Assembly (NCBI GenBank): GCA_017992575.1
Contig: JAGOOJ010000022.1
Location: 1 to 10,244 of the forward strand
Direction of reading: 5' to 3'
Source of the DNA: Candidatus Moraniibacteriota bacterium
Lineage (GTDB): Bacteria; Patescibacteriota; Minisyncoccia; Moranbacterales; UBA1568
Length of the DNA: 10,244 bases
Of this stretch, positions 1 through 5,952 are shown piece by piece. The stretch's first letter is position 1. Every line of letters starts with the position of its first letter. A program made the position numbers and the translations under genes. A model generated the notes under the pieces. The model was not told the DNA's origin. It made no database searches and saw only the letters and a list, made by a program, of their open reading frames with translations.

Positions 1-1383
1 TTATTTGAGAAGGGAGTAGAACAGTGTCAATACGGCAAATGCCATAACGACAAAGGCGAGTCGGACAAAAATATTGGAGAGTGGCCCGTTAGTATATTCC
101 CCCATAATAGTCTTGTTATTGCCGACTCGAGCAATCATATAGAGGAGTGGCACGGCAGCGATGCCATTGAAGACTGCTGTATAAATAAGCGCTTTGATGG
201 GATCAATACCGATAAAATTCATGGCGAGTCCTGCAAATGTTGCCAGCGTGATTATGATGTAGAATCCTCGAGCTTGTCCGAATTTTCGATACAGTCCTTC
301 TTTCCATCCCAATGCTTCACTTACCGCATAGGATGATGAGCCGGCCAATACTGGTACGGCCAAGAGCCCGAGTCCGATGATCCCGACCGAAAAAATGAGC
401 TTAGCGATGAGACCAGCATTGGGGAAATTTTGAACTAGTGGCTCCAGGGCCCGAGCAGCATCGGCAGCGGTATTGATTTCGGTGATGCCACTTTTGAAAA
501 GAGTCGAGGCACAAGCAATGACGATAAACCAAGCCGTGACACTGGCCAGAGTCATTCCGACAAAGTTATCGATGCGGAGACTGCGGAGGAAACGTTTGGT
601 AGCCTGAGGATCTTCACCAATTTTTGATCGATTATGTTTAGCGATTTCCTCCTCTACGACTTCTGACGTATCCCAGAAAAAAAGATAGGGCGAAACGGTA
701 GTTCCGAGCATGCCAACGAGGATTATCATGGTTTCAAATGTGATGTCTGACTGAAAAGTGAAGGTGTTCCAGAATACCATCCCCCAATCCTGACCGACGA
801 GAAAGGTAGTGATTGGGTAGGCAATGAGTGTCAGTGCTAGCCATTTGAGTATTTGGGCATAACGTCGATACGGAATAAAAATAACCAAAAGAACAATAGT
901 AACCGCATAAAAAATAGCCAACAGGGCGAACGGGAGTGGGAGAAAGAGTTGTGTGGTGACGGCCATAGCACCGAGGTCAGCCCCGATGTTGAGTGTGTTG
1001 GCGATCACAACGAGCATGACCGACATGAAGAGGAGTTTTTTGCTGTAGTGCTCTTTGATGACCGCTGCTAATCCCTTGCCAGTGATAGCACCAATACGGG
1101 CACAGCTCTCCTGTACAGCCAGTAAGAGTGGAAACATGAGCGGAAAAGCCCACAGTAAACCGAAGCCGAAAGAAGCACCAGCCTGTGAGTAGGTAGCGAT
1201 ACCCGATGGATCATCGTCGGCTGCTCCTGTCACGACACCAGGACCTAGTATGCGTAAAAATCGTCCGTAGCGTTTCCGATTGAGGATGGCTTTGCCAAAA
1301 GTATAGACTCCCCGTTCGGTTTTTTGGATGCTGTGTATGATGCGCTCGCCAGAGGTTCCTTTACTATGAGTATTTGTTTTCAT
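1..1383 (-). CDS. NRAMP-family divalent metal transporter, non-canonical motifs
   Basis: A 460-residue polytopic membrane protein expected to import a divalent metal (Mn, Fe or possibly Mg) across the cytoplasmic membrane. About eleven hydrophobic segments run from residue 45 to the C-terminus, after a charged 40-residue N-terminal tail. The first segment carries GPGVVTGAADDDPSG (residues 47-61), the place of the family's DPGN metal-binding motif, here DPSG. The sixth carries TTVSPYLFFWD (228-238), where classical Mn/Fe transporters have MPH. The soft methionine ligand is therefore missing. This resembles the divergent NRAMP branches, including the Mg-transporting relatives, so substrate is uncertain and I give no mntH symbol. 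The start is ATG at 1383 with only a weak ribosome-binding site; the stop is TAA at the window edge. The gene is divergent from the small unit at 1465-1850. Confidence 0.88.
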   Translation of the reverse strand: MKTNTHSKGTSGERIIHSIQKTERGVYTFGKAILNRKRYGRFLRILGPGVVTGAADDDPSGIATYSQAGASFGFGLLWAFPLMFPLLLAVQESCARIGAITGKGLAAVIKEHYSKKLLFMSVMLVVIANTLNIGADLGAMAVTTQLFLPLPFALLAIFYAVTIVLLVIFIPYRRYAQILKWLALTLIAYPITTFLVGQDWGMVFWNTFTFQSDITFETMIILVGMLGTTVSPYLFFWDTSEVVEEEIAKHNRSKIGEDPQATKRFLRSLRIDNFVGMTLASVTAWFIVIACASTLFKSGITEINTAADAARALEPLVQNFPNAGLIAKLIFSVGIIGLGLLAVPVLAGSSSYAVSEALGWKEGLYRKFGQARGFYIIITLATFAGLAMNFIGIDPIKALIYTAVFNGIAAVPLLYMIARVGNNKTIMGEYTNGPLSNIFVRLAFVVMAFAVLTLFYSLLK

Positions 1384-1464
1384 ATTTCAAGCCTGTGTTT
1401 TTAGCGTACCACAACACAGCAAAAATTTTGATGGTAGGAAGATGATTGTATGTACAGTGAGCTC

Positions 1465-1497
1465 TTGACAAATCCCCTTTATTACTGGCATTATAGC
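1465..1497 (+). promoter_or_regulatory. Cassette-type promoter, probably bidirectional
   Basis: TTGACA at 1465-1470, an 18-base spacer ending in TGG, then CATTAT at 1489-1494: a -35 box plus extended -10 for the small gene at 1531. Read on the minus strand, the same bases give TGCTATAATG, an extended -10 that could serve the transporter gene starting at 1383. The block is shared with the promoters at 3518, 4289 and 6627. Confidence 0.7.
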
Positions 1498-1530
1498 ATG
1501 ACTTTGTAACCAGTCGGAATGGAGGCAAGG

Positions 1531-1776
1531 ATGTCTAGAAGGAGCGTTTCTGCCAGTAACCGCGTATATCTATGCCGGTGCCGGCGCGGTGAGTTCACTC
1601 TGACGGCCAATGAGTCGCCACACCACCAGAAGTGCCTGCGGTGTCTGTCTGAAGAACAATCGGATCTGTACCGGGCGCTGCTTCGCAGGGCTCCGACACG
1701 GAGCGATCGTCGGGCGATTCGACGCCTGATGCGCGTGTCAGCCCGTTTGACAGAACAGAGCGTTCGTTTGGCCTGA
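1531..1776 (+). CDS. Small Cys-containing orphan protein (81 aa)
   Basis: I do not recognise this 81-residue protein. It has C15-x-C17 and C35-x2-C38 with basic residues between, a plausible single zinc site of ribbon type. An Arg-rich, Ala/Leu-containing helical C-terminal half (residues 48-78) follows, which could bind nucleic acid. I chose ATG 1531 because GGAGG lies five bases upstream; an in-frame ATG at 1519 has no such site. It is the only gene of a unit made of the promoter at 1465 and the hairpin terminator at 1822. The strand choice rests on that promoter and terminator, since minus-strand frames are also open here. Function unknown. Confidence 0.6.
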   Translation: MSRRSVSASNRVYLCRCRRGEFTLTANESPHHQKCLRCLSEEQSDLYRALLRRAPTRSDRRAIRRLMRVSARLTEQSVRLA

Positions 1777-1819
1777 AGGGAAAAGAGCAGGTCATCATCG
1801 TCCGCAAGCGACCCAATCA

Positions 1820-1850
1820 AAGCCGACTCCCATGCGAGAGTCGGCCTTTT
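1820..1850 (+). terminator. Rho-independent terminator, GCCGAC family
   Basis: GCCGACTC (1822-1829) pairs perfectly with GAGTCGGC (1838-1845) around an 8-base loop and is followed by CTTTTC. It closes the 1531-1776 unit and belongs to the same terminator family as those at 2296, 3854, 4952, 5564 and 7093. Confidence 0.85.
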
Positions 1851-1857
1851 CATTTGA

Positions 1858-1914
1858 TTGACGAAATGCGATTTTTATGCCAAGGTACGAGCAATCGGCA
1901 GAGGGTTCTGTCGA
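1858..1914 (+). promoter_or_regulatory. Diverged cassette promoter and leader hairpin
   Basis: TTGACG (1858-1863) stands at exactly the distance from a leader hairpin seen in the units at 4289 and 6627, but the -10 position (AAGGTA, 1882-1887) is poor. The hairpin is TCGGCAGA (1895-1902), loop GGGT, TCTGTCGA (1907-1914). Compared with its two relatives it has one stem change (A to G) that keeps pairing as a G-U wobble. The homology is clear; promoter strength is doubtful. Confidence 0.5.
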
Positions 1915-1943
1915 AGCAAAAGCATCTTTCAGGAGCTACTACC

Positions 1944-2276
1944 GTGATAGACGAATCAGTGGTCCGTCAGCTGGTCGAGCAGGTTCTCTCAGCCATCTGC
2001 GTCGCCCCAGAGTACGACCGCATCGAGGTCCTCCCGATCGTCGACGTCGACGGTCGGAGTCTCAAATTCTGGGTCAAACGGCTGGATCAGGTGATTGCTG
2101 AGGGTCAATGCTACCCTCACCTCTACAACGAGGATGATGTGGATCCGGTGATACGCATCTACTGGATCACCTGTCCCCGTCAGGAACCGGTCGCTGAAAC
2201 CTACGAGGCGTGGTTTGACAACCTGCGTCTCAGCAGGAAGTTTCATGGCGAGAAGGTCGTACCACTCGCGCAGTAG
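1944..2276 (+). CDS. Acidic orphan protein (110 aa), GTG start
   Basis: A 110-residue soluble, acidic protein that I do not recognise. It has an N-terminal amphipathic helix (about residues 1-20), then strands with the look of a compact alpha/beta domain (RIEVLPIVDVDGRSLKFWVK near residues 26-45). No catalytic signature is visible. The start is GTG 1944, preceded by AGGAG with 8-9 bases of spacing. The frame is open further upstream to a TTG at 1854, but that stretch is the shared promoter and leader hairpin, so it should not be coding. It ends in TAG, 20 bases before its terminator. High GC third positions differ from the AT-richer phosphoesterase gene next door. Confidence 0.7.
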   Translation: MIDESVVRQLVEQVLSAICVAPEYDRIEVLPIVDVDGRSLKFWVKRLDQVIAEGQCYPHLYNEDDVDPVIRIYWITCPRQEPVAETYEAWFDNLRLSRKFHGEKVVPLAQ

Positions 2277-2295
2277 GTGATTTCCAAGGCTCACC

Positions 2296-2324
2296 GCCGA
2301 CCACATCGCTGGCCGGCTTTTTTT
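2296..2324 (+). terminator. Rho-independent terminator, GCCGAC family
   Basis: GCCGACCA (2296-2303) pairs with TGGCCGGC (2310-2317) with one A-C mismatch, loop CATCGC, then seven T. It ends the 1944-2276 unit. Confidence 0.85.
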
Positions 2325-2346
2325 ACAACATATTTTCTAAGTATAG

Positions 2347-2373
2347 AAATGTACCTAGACTCTTTTCTTCTTA
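2347..2373. repeat. 27-base motif shared with 8578-8604
   Basis: AAATGTAC, a variable middle, then TTTTCTTCTTA: 22 of 27 positions match 8578-8604. On the minus strand it lies just before TATACT (2340-2345), while the other copy lies just before the NUDIX start. It may be a minus-strand promoter region now facing the cassette terminator at 2296. Confidence 0.35.
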
Positions 2374-2386
2374 ATGTCTGAATAGG

Positions 2387-3445
2387 TTATGGTAAGAGCT
2401 TGAATCGATCTAGTGCATTAACCCACCATTTTCGATCGGTGGGAATATGCTTTTTTACCTCTATGGTACGACGGGTTGGTCCGTAGTGTTCTATGAGAAC
2501 GCGCGTTTCCTTGGTAAGTGGATTATAATAAGCATCCAATGTGGCGAAGCTTCCAAGAGAATCCATGTTGGCGAGATTGTCGACAACGAGATAGTGAATT
2601 CCGTTTTCCTCCGAAAATCGGAATGATGGTTCATGTCCGGATATCGAGAGAACGACATTCTGATGTCGATTGAAGAGCGCTCGAATCTCTTCGTAGTTTC
2701 GAGTATTTTTCAGGCCAGGAGATATCGGATGATGACTGAAAACAATAGTCGGTCGATCAGTCGTAATTGCTTCCTCTAGCCACTGAAATTCTTTTTCCGA
2801 GACATATCCAGCACTGTAGTGATCTGGTCCCATATCACCCCCACCATTTTCTTTGTTGAAATTGGTATCCATGATCACAAATCGCCAGTCACCCTCATCA
2901 AAAACCCGATGGTTATCGGCGAGACCAAGAACAGAGCGGACTTCTTCCTTGGAGAGCGCACGCAAATCATGATTGCCGAGCACATATTCCGTTCTTGCAT
3001 TGACAGTTTGGAATACAGTATTGATATCACGGAATTGTTTTTTTGTTTTCTCTGGTTTCATTCCCGAGCTCTCGACCATGTCGCCAAGTTCTATGACGAA
3101 TGTTGGACGATATTCGTTATTATAAAACGAGATTACCTTTTCTAATTCTTGGCGACTCTGACGTGTCAGCTTGTTTCCGACATTTACCCGTGTACCATAT
3201 TCGAAATCGCCAATCGCCCCAAAACGAAAGACTGATTCAGTCCCCGCAATTGACTGTTGCTTCACTTGGATGAACCGCCAAATACTGAAAGCGATACTCG
3301 TAGTGGCTATGATGAAAACAATTCCGACGAGTGCAATTCTCTTTCGGTGTTTTCGCACCCAATGACTGGTTTGGGAGAGTTTCAAACGTAAGAGAGAAGA
3401 AGTCTTCCTCAATCGCAGGAGAAATTGATGAAGATATTTTTGCAT
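2387..3445 (-). CDS. Membrane-anchored metallophosphoesterase
   Basis: A 352-residue calcineurin-like phosphoesterase, expected to hydrolyse a phosphate ester with a two-metal centre outside the membrane. A basic N-terminus (residues 1-36) leads into one transmembrane helix (37-58), which acts as a signal anchor. The catalytic domain then shows the family motifs in order: GD (79-80, in GDFEYG), GDMVE (121-125), GNHD (157-160), SHHP (237-240) and SGHEPSF (269-275). Three positions depart from the usual pattern: GDxH reads GDFE, GDxxD reads GDMVE and the closing GHxH reads GHEP, so metal ligation may be altered. The substrate cannot be read from sequence. It has its own consensus promoter at 3477-3505, divergent from a small-gene unit. 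ATG 3445 lacks a clear ribosome-binding site. Confidence 0.88.
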   Translation of the reverse strand: MQKYLHQFLLRLRKTSSLLRLKLSQTSHWVRKHRKRIALVGIVFIIATTSIAFSIWRFIQVKQQSIAGTESVFRFGAIGDFEYGTRVNVGNKLTRQSRQELEKVISFYNNEYRPTFVIELGDMVESSGMKPEKTKKQFRDINTVFQTVNARTEYVLGNHDLRALSKEEVRSVLGLADNHRVFDEGDWRFVIMDTNFNKENGGGDMGPDHYSAGYVSEKEFQWLEEAITTDRPTIVFSHHPISPGLKNTRNYEEIRALFNRHQNVVLSISGHEPSFRFSEENGIHYLVVDNLANMDSLGSFATLDAYYNPLTKETRVLIEHYGPTRRTIEVKKHIPTDRKWWVNALDRFKLLP

Positions 3446-3476
3446 GATTTTTGGAGATTAGATACATTTAAACACC

Positions 3477-3505
3477 ATTATAATAATCCGGCTTATTGAT
3501 GTCAA
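3477..3505 (-). promoter_or_regulatory. Consensus sigma70-type promoter of the phosphoesterase gene
   Basis: On the minus strand TTGACA (3500-3505), a 17-base spacer and TATAAT (3477-3482): both hexamers are perfect. It lies 32 bases before the ATG at 3445 and back to back with the plus-strand promoter at 3518. Confidence 0.9.
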
Positions 3506-3517
3506 AGCTCATTGTGG

Positions 3518-3547
3518 TTGACAGTCCCCCATTATTCCTGGCATGAT
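3518..3547 (+). promoter_or_regulatory. Cassette-type promoter
   Basis: TTGACA (3518-3523), 18 bases ending in CCTGG, then CATGAT (3542-3547). It is nearly the same as the promoter at 4289, including CCCC early in the spacer and ACC after the -10. Confidence 0.75.
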
Positions 3548-3582
3548 ACCACTATTCTTCAACCAACCCAGGAGACGGGAAA

Positions 3583-3870
3583 ATGGCGAAGCGTCGCGGA
3601 GGCAAGGCGAAACATGCGCCTGGTTACGTCTGTTTGAAGGCCGTCAAGTCAGTCCTGCTCAAGTACGGGCACGGGCCAAGAAGGCCAAAGAAATCACTGA
3701 CGGCAAAAAGAAGAAACAACAAGACAACGCTACGGCGGTCAGTCTGGCCAAGAAGGCGGCCAAGGTCCAGCGTCGTGCAGAAGCAGATTCAATGGAACGT
3801 GAGCGCTACTACAGGCGCTACTGATCCAGCGCTTCAATACGCACAAATCCATAGCCGACTCTCCACGTGA
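3583..3870 (+). CDS. Small basic orphan protein, reading frame probably broken
   Basis: As an intact frame from ATG 3583 (AGGAG eight bases upstream) this gives 95 residues and runs into the terminator, its TGA lying in the loop. The first 15-29 codons look natural (MAKRRGGKAKHAPGYVCLKA), but the rest becomes Arg/Ser/Thr-rich with AGA/AGG codons. In the -1 frame the downstream part reads as an ordinary Lys/Ala/Glu-rich helical protein (RAKKAKEITDGKKKK to MERERYYRRY) and stops at 3822-3824, 30 bases before the terminator. That frame has no usable start: its only early ATG lies inside the -10 box at 3543. I infer one gene of about 80 residues, 3583-3824, with a -1 shift between about 3625 and 3670. 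This may be mutation, sequencing error or recoding. Highly basic, possibly nucleic-acid binding; function unknown. Confidence 0.45.
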   Translation: MAKRRGGKAKHAPGYVCLKAVKSVLLKYGHGPRRPKKSLTAKRRNNKTTLRRSVWPRRRPRSSVVQKQIQWNVSATTGATDPALQYAQIHSRLST

Positions 3871-3884
3871 GGGCCGGCTTTTTT
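3854..3884 (+). terminator. Rho-independent terminator, GCCGAC family
   Basis: GCCGACTCTC (3854-3863), loop CACGT, GAGGGCCGGC (3869-3878), then six T. Nearly identical to the copies at 4952, 5564 and 7093, down to the loop. Confidence 0.9.
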
Positions 3885-3922
3885 CTTTGTATTGAGGAGA
3901 GTCATTCTTTTTTGAATAGATA

Positions 3923-3953
3923 AGAAAAAGCCGCTGATTTCTACCAGCGGCTT
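3923..3953 (-). terminator. Terminator of the zinc-ribbon orphan
   Basis: On the minus strand AAGCCGCTG and CAGCGGCTT (3928-3936 and 3945-3953) form a perfect 9-bp stem with an 8-base loop, followed by a short T run. It closes the minus-strand gene at 3974-4222 and faces the plus-strand terminator at 3854. Confidence 0.85.
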
Positions 3954-3973
3954 GAACGCTTTCACCGAGGACT

Positions 3974-4222
3974 TCAAGGGCTACCCACGTTGGATTCAGG
4001 ACGCGAAGAACCCACTTGCGCCATAGCTCTTTCACTGTGCCCTGACACTGGGCAGTCCGGGTTGTACGTGTGCACCAGTGATATCGGCACACCGAGACCG
4101 GACCAGTTCGTGCACGTGCAACCTTTCTTGGGAAGACCCAATCCACCACAGACCGGACAGGCCGTGAAATTGTGGGCACTCGAATACGGAGTCCCGCACG
4201 CATCACATTTGAAACTTGGCAT
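3974..4222 (-). CDS. Small zinc-ribbon orphan protein (82 aa)
   Basis: An 82-residue protein with seven cysteines. C6-x2-C9 and C22-x2-C25 form a rubredoxin/zinc-ribbon-like site (FKCDACG ... ACPVCGG). C35-x-C37, H51 and C57 could build a second one. The last 20 residues look disordered. I chose ATG 4222 because GGAGG lies six bases upstream; the frame is open further up, but that part covers the promoter. It has its own promoter (4250-4278) and terminator (3923-3953) and is divergent from the membrane-protein unit at 4289. Such ribbons bind zinc and often mediate protein or nucleic-acid contacts. The specific role is unknown. Confidence 0.7.
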   Translation of the reverse strand: MPSFKCDACGTPYSSAHNFTACPVCGGLGLPKKGCTCTNWSGLGVPISLVHTYNPDCPVSGHSERAMAQVGSSRPESNVGSP

Positions 4223-4249
4223 GAGATGCCTCCAAAAAGTGCTAGCGAC

Positions 4250-4278
4250 AGGATAGCAACCTGACCCATCAGTGTCAA
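4250..4278 (-). promoter_or_regulatory. Promoter of the zinc-ribbon orphan
   Basis: On the minus strand TTGACA (4273-4278), 17 bases and TATCCT (4250-4255). Only ten bases separate it from the divergent plus-strand -35 at 4289, so the two promoters may compete. Confidence 0.75.
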
Positions 4279-4288
4279 AACTCACTCA

Positions 4289-4318
4289 TTGACAATCCCC
4301 TGAAATTCCTGGCATGAT
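4289..4318 (+). promoter_or_regulatory. Cassette-type promoter
   Basis: TTGACA (4289-4294), 18 bases ending in CCTGG, CATGAT (4313-4318), then ACCACCAA leading into the leader hairpin at 4327. Confidence 0.75.
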
Positions 4319-4326
4319 ACCACCAA

Positions 4327-4346
4327 TCGACAGAGGGCTCTGTCGA
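4327..4346 (+). promoter_or_regulatory. Leader hairpin, shared family
   Basis: TCGACAGA, loop GGGC, TCTGTCGA: a perfect 8-bp stem starting within a few bases of the expected transcript start. Identical to 6665-6684 and close to 1895-1914. It may protect the mRNA 5' end or bind a regulator. Confidence 0.7.
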
Positions 4347-4374
4347 AAGCCTGTACCTTTGAAAGAGGTGACTC

Positions 4375-4926
4375 ATGTTTGAAATTCTGCTCTCCGGCTT
4401 CCTGGATACGCTCTTCAGCTTGCTCTGGTGGAGCTGGGCACATCCTGACCTTGCGGGCTTGGCGCTCTCCGGAACAGCGTTATTCCTGATCGGCTGGCTC
4501 CATGTCCCACCGGTACTCGAGTACTACTGGCAACGGGGCCAGGTAACCGTCCGTCCCATAAATGTCAGAAACGAAATCGCCAGGCACGTCTCTGGCCGGG
4601 TGGCCGTGATTTCCTTCTGCCGGCAGCATGGCATTCGCTTGGCCCTCAGACAGAGAATTGGCCGAACCTTCCTGGAATTCTTCCTCAAGGTGTTCGGAAT
4701 ACCTGATCCCCGCGATTTTTCCTGGGATGGTGGTTTTGCAGCGATCCAGGTGTACCCCCTCGGCCATAGTCGGCGGGAATACATCAATCTCTGTCTCGCC
4801 CGCCGGATATGGCCCTGGAAGCGTGCCAAAACGCTCCAGCGGATCCTCGACGAGCATGGCGGCTACCTTCCCGGTCTTGAGCAAGCGACTTTCCTGGCTT
4901 CTCTCGGCAATCGTATTCGCAGCTGA
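4375..4926 (+). CDS. Orphan membrane-anchored protein (183 aa)
   Basis: A 183-residue protein that I do not recognise. Two hydrophobic stretches near the N-terminus (about residues 4-20 and 24-48) suggest a membrane hairpin. A basic cytoplasmic domain of about 130 residues follows, rich in Arg and aromatic residues (RQRIGRTFLEFFLKVFG near 92-108, WDGGFAAIQVYPLG near 117-130). No catalytic motif is evident. The start ATG 4375 is supported by GAGGTGA just upstream. TGA stops it 25 bases before its terminator. It is the largest product of the cassette-like units, with the promoter at 4289, the shared leader hairpin at 4327 and the shared terminator at 4952. Its GC content is clearly higher than that of the DM13 gene it converges on. 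Confidence 0.75.
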   Translation: MFEILLSGFLDTLFSLLWWSWAHPDLAGLALSGTALFLIGWLHVPPVLEYYWQRGQVTVRPINVRNEIARHVSGRVAVISFCRQHGIRLALRQRIGRTFLEFFLKVFGIPDPRDFSWDGGFAAIQVYPLGHSRREYINLCLARRIWPWKRAKTLQRILDEHGGYLPGLEQATFLASLGNRIRS

Positions 4927-4951
4927 TACCAGCCTCCTGTCAAAACTAACA

Positions 4952-4981
4952 GCCGACTCTCCACGTGAGGGCCGGCTTTTT
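4952..4981 (+). terminator. Rho-independent terminator, GCCGAC family
   Basis: GCCGACTCTC (4952-4961), loop CACGT, GAGGGCCGGC (4967-4976), five T. It ends 12 bases before the stop codon of the convergent DM13 gene. Confidence 0.9.
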
Positions 4982-4992
4982 CATTTTCCTAA

Positions 4993-5520
4993 TTATTTCG
5001 ATACTGAAATTTCGGCGGAGTTAAAGAGTACGGAAAAATCTTCACACCACGTCAGTACGTATCGATACTCCGAAACATCGACATTTTTTGGAACCGAATA
5101 GTTGATATTTCCTTCCGTCCCCTTGAGCGGACCGAGATCAATATACTCTTTCGCTTCTAGATCTTTCGCAAGATATATCTTGAGATCAGGTCCGTTGATG
5201 GTCTTGTAGTTTTCGTAGCGCACGATTGTTTCGTCGGCACCTTGTACGATGCGGACTGTTCCGGAGGCAGGATGCGACGGCGTATCGACCACCGGGAAAG
5301 CAGTAGAAAGAACGGGTGCGGCGGACTGATTGGAATCAGGTTCTCCCGTAGCTTTCGGTGATGATTCCGGCGCCTGAGGCATTTCCGGAGCCGATACAGG
5401 CAAGGCATCATCCACCACCGTTGTCCGAAGGAGTGGCGAGAGTGCATACCAAGCGATCGTTCCCCCAATCGTAAGAACAAGAGCGATGATAATATGATTT
5501 TTCTGTATCCCGACACTCAT
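4993..5520 (-). CDS. Membrane-anchored DM13-domain protein
   Basis: A 175-residue protein with one N-terminal transmembrane helix (about residues 9-28), a Pro/Ser/Ala-rich linker (35-82) and a C-terminal DM13 domain (83-172). The domain shows the usual features: GPDLKIYLAKD (110-120), the IDLGPLKG turn (127-134), Y-SVPKNVD and the closing YRYVLTWCEDFSVLFNSAEI (152-171) with the conserved Cys159. DM13 domains are proposed to take part in redox or electron transfer. In bacteria they occur as small anchored extracytoplasmic proteins; partner and substrate are unknown. ATG 5520 is the only sensible start but lacks a good ribosome-binding site. An extended -10 lies at 5548-5556. Confidence 0.88.
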   Translation of the reverse strand: MSVGIQKNHIIIALVLTIGGTIAWYALSPLLRTTVVDDALPVSAPEMPQAPESSPKATGEPDSNQSAAPVLSTAFPVVDTPSHPASGTVRIVQGADETIVRYENYKTINGPDLKIYLAKDLEAKEYIDLGPLKGTEGNINYSVPKNVDVSEYRYVLTWCEDFSVLFNSAEISVSK

Positions 5521-5547
5521 AGTGGAAATATGATGAGTTATGTCAGT

Positions 5548-5556
5548 AGTATAGCA
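5548..5556 (-). promoter_or_regulatory. Extended -10 of the DM13 gene
   Basis: Minus strand TGCTATACT. Its -35 position (about 5571-5576) falls inside the orphan terminator repeat and does not resemble TTGACA. Confidence 0.5.
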
Positions 5557-5563
5557 GATAGCA

Positions 5564-5593
5564 CCGACTCTCCACGTGAGGGCCGGCTTTTTT
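5564..5593 (+). terminator. Orphan copy of the GCCGAC-family terminator
   Basis: CCGACTCTC (5564-5572), loop CACGT, GAGGGCCGG (5578-5586), then C and six T. Its T run points to the plus strand, yet no plus-strand gene lies upstream: 4993-5520 is coding on the minus strand. It matches the copies at 3854, 4952 and 7093 almost exactly, so it looks like a stranded end of a lost unit. Confidence 0.8.
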
Positions 5594-5615
5594 CTTTTAT
5601 CCTTTTAAGTGCTGA

Positions 5616-5783
5616 CTAATTTCCGACGAAAGCGCTCACGTACTGTCCGATATAGTATGGCCAGAGAACGAGAGCGAGTAGTCCCTTGCCAAACGAGAGG
5701 CCGAGAAACCCGATAGTAAAAAGCCACCCCGCAAACCACGAGAACCCTGTAAAACTATGATTCTCAATCTTTACCTTGTCCAT
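5616..5783 (-). CDS. Small membrane protein (55 aa)
   Basis: A 55-residue protein: MDKVKIENHSFTG, then a hydrophobic Gly/Phe/Trp-rich stretch (about residues 14-45, FAGWLFTIGFLGLSFGKGLL followed by ALVLWPYY), ending IGQYVSAFVGN and TAG. It fits one long or two short transmembrane helices with a short charged N-terminus. ATG 5783 follows an extended -10 (5822-5830) by about 40 bases, with no strong ribosome-binding site. The residue pattern and the promoter support a real gene. It is probably an old neighbour of cutA, now separated from it by the inserted unit at 5881-6300. Function unknown. Confidence 0.65.
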   Translation of the reverse strand: MDKVKIENHSFTGFSWFAGWLFTIGFLGLSFGKGLLALVLWPYYIGQYVSAFVGN

Positions 5784-5821
5784 AGGACTTTGGTTAATGA
5801 TAAAACACTTTTGACACCACT

Positions 5822-5830
5822 AGTATACCA
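5822..5830 (-). promoter_or_regulatory. Extended -10 upstream of the 55-aa membrane protein
   Basis: Minus strand TGGTATACT, with no recognisable -35. It starts right after the cutA remnant at 5839-5880. Confidence 0.55.
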
Positions 5831-5838
5831 TTTTTGAT

Positions 5839-5880
5839 TTATTTCGTTTCGTCTTTGATCCACTGGGTGATGGGGACAAA
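5839..5880 (-). pseudogene. cutA: Remnant of a second cutA 3' end
   Basis: Read on the minus strand this gives FVPITQWIKDETK and a TAA stop. The intact CutA ends SYAQWIHDETK. At DNA level 5841-5867 and 6311-6337 match at 24 of 27 positions, 470 bases apart and in the same direction. The rest of the gene copy is missing: the sequence upstream turns at once into the terminator of the orphan unit at 5881. It is either the displaced original end of cutA or the end of a lost paralogue. Confidence 0.75.
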
Positions 5881-5913
5881 TAAAAAAGGACCGACTATAC
5901 ACGATGGTCGGTC
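5881..5913 (-). terminator. Terminator of the 86-aa orphan
   Basis: On the minus strand GACCGACCAT (5904-5913) pairs with the 5889-5898 arm around a 5-base loop, followed by CC and a run of six T. It resembles the GCCGAC family in its GACCGAC core and abuts the cutA remnant. Confidence 0.85.
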
Positions 5914-5952
5914 ACTCATGGGATTTCTCCACTATCTGGTTGTCAGGTCACC

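Noticed and set aside
853..1071. Plus-strand open frame inside the metal transporter gene
   Set aside because: Low-complexity shadow of a well-supported membrane protein gene.
1491..1853. Long minus-strand open frames opposite the 81-residue gene (also 1595-1816)
   Set aside because: They run through the plus-strand promoter and terminator, have Arg-rich improbable composition and no ribosome-binding site.
1854..1943. N-terminal extension of the 110-residue protein from TTG 1854
   Set aside because: The stretch is the shared leader region with its hairpin; GTG 1944 has the better ribosome-binding site.
3739..4278. 179-residue minus-strand open frame
   Set aside because: It spans two terminators, a promoter and parts of two supported genes in another frame.
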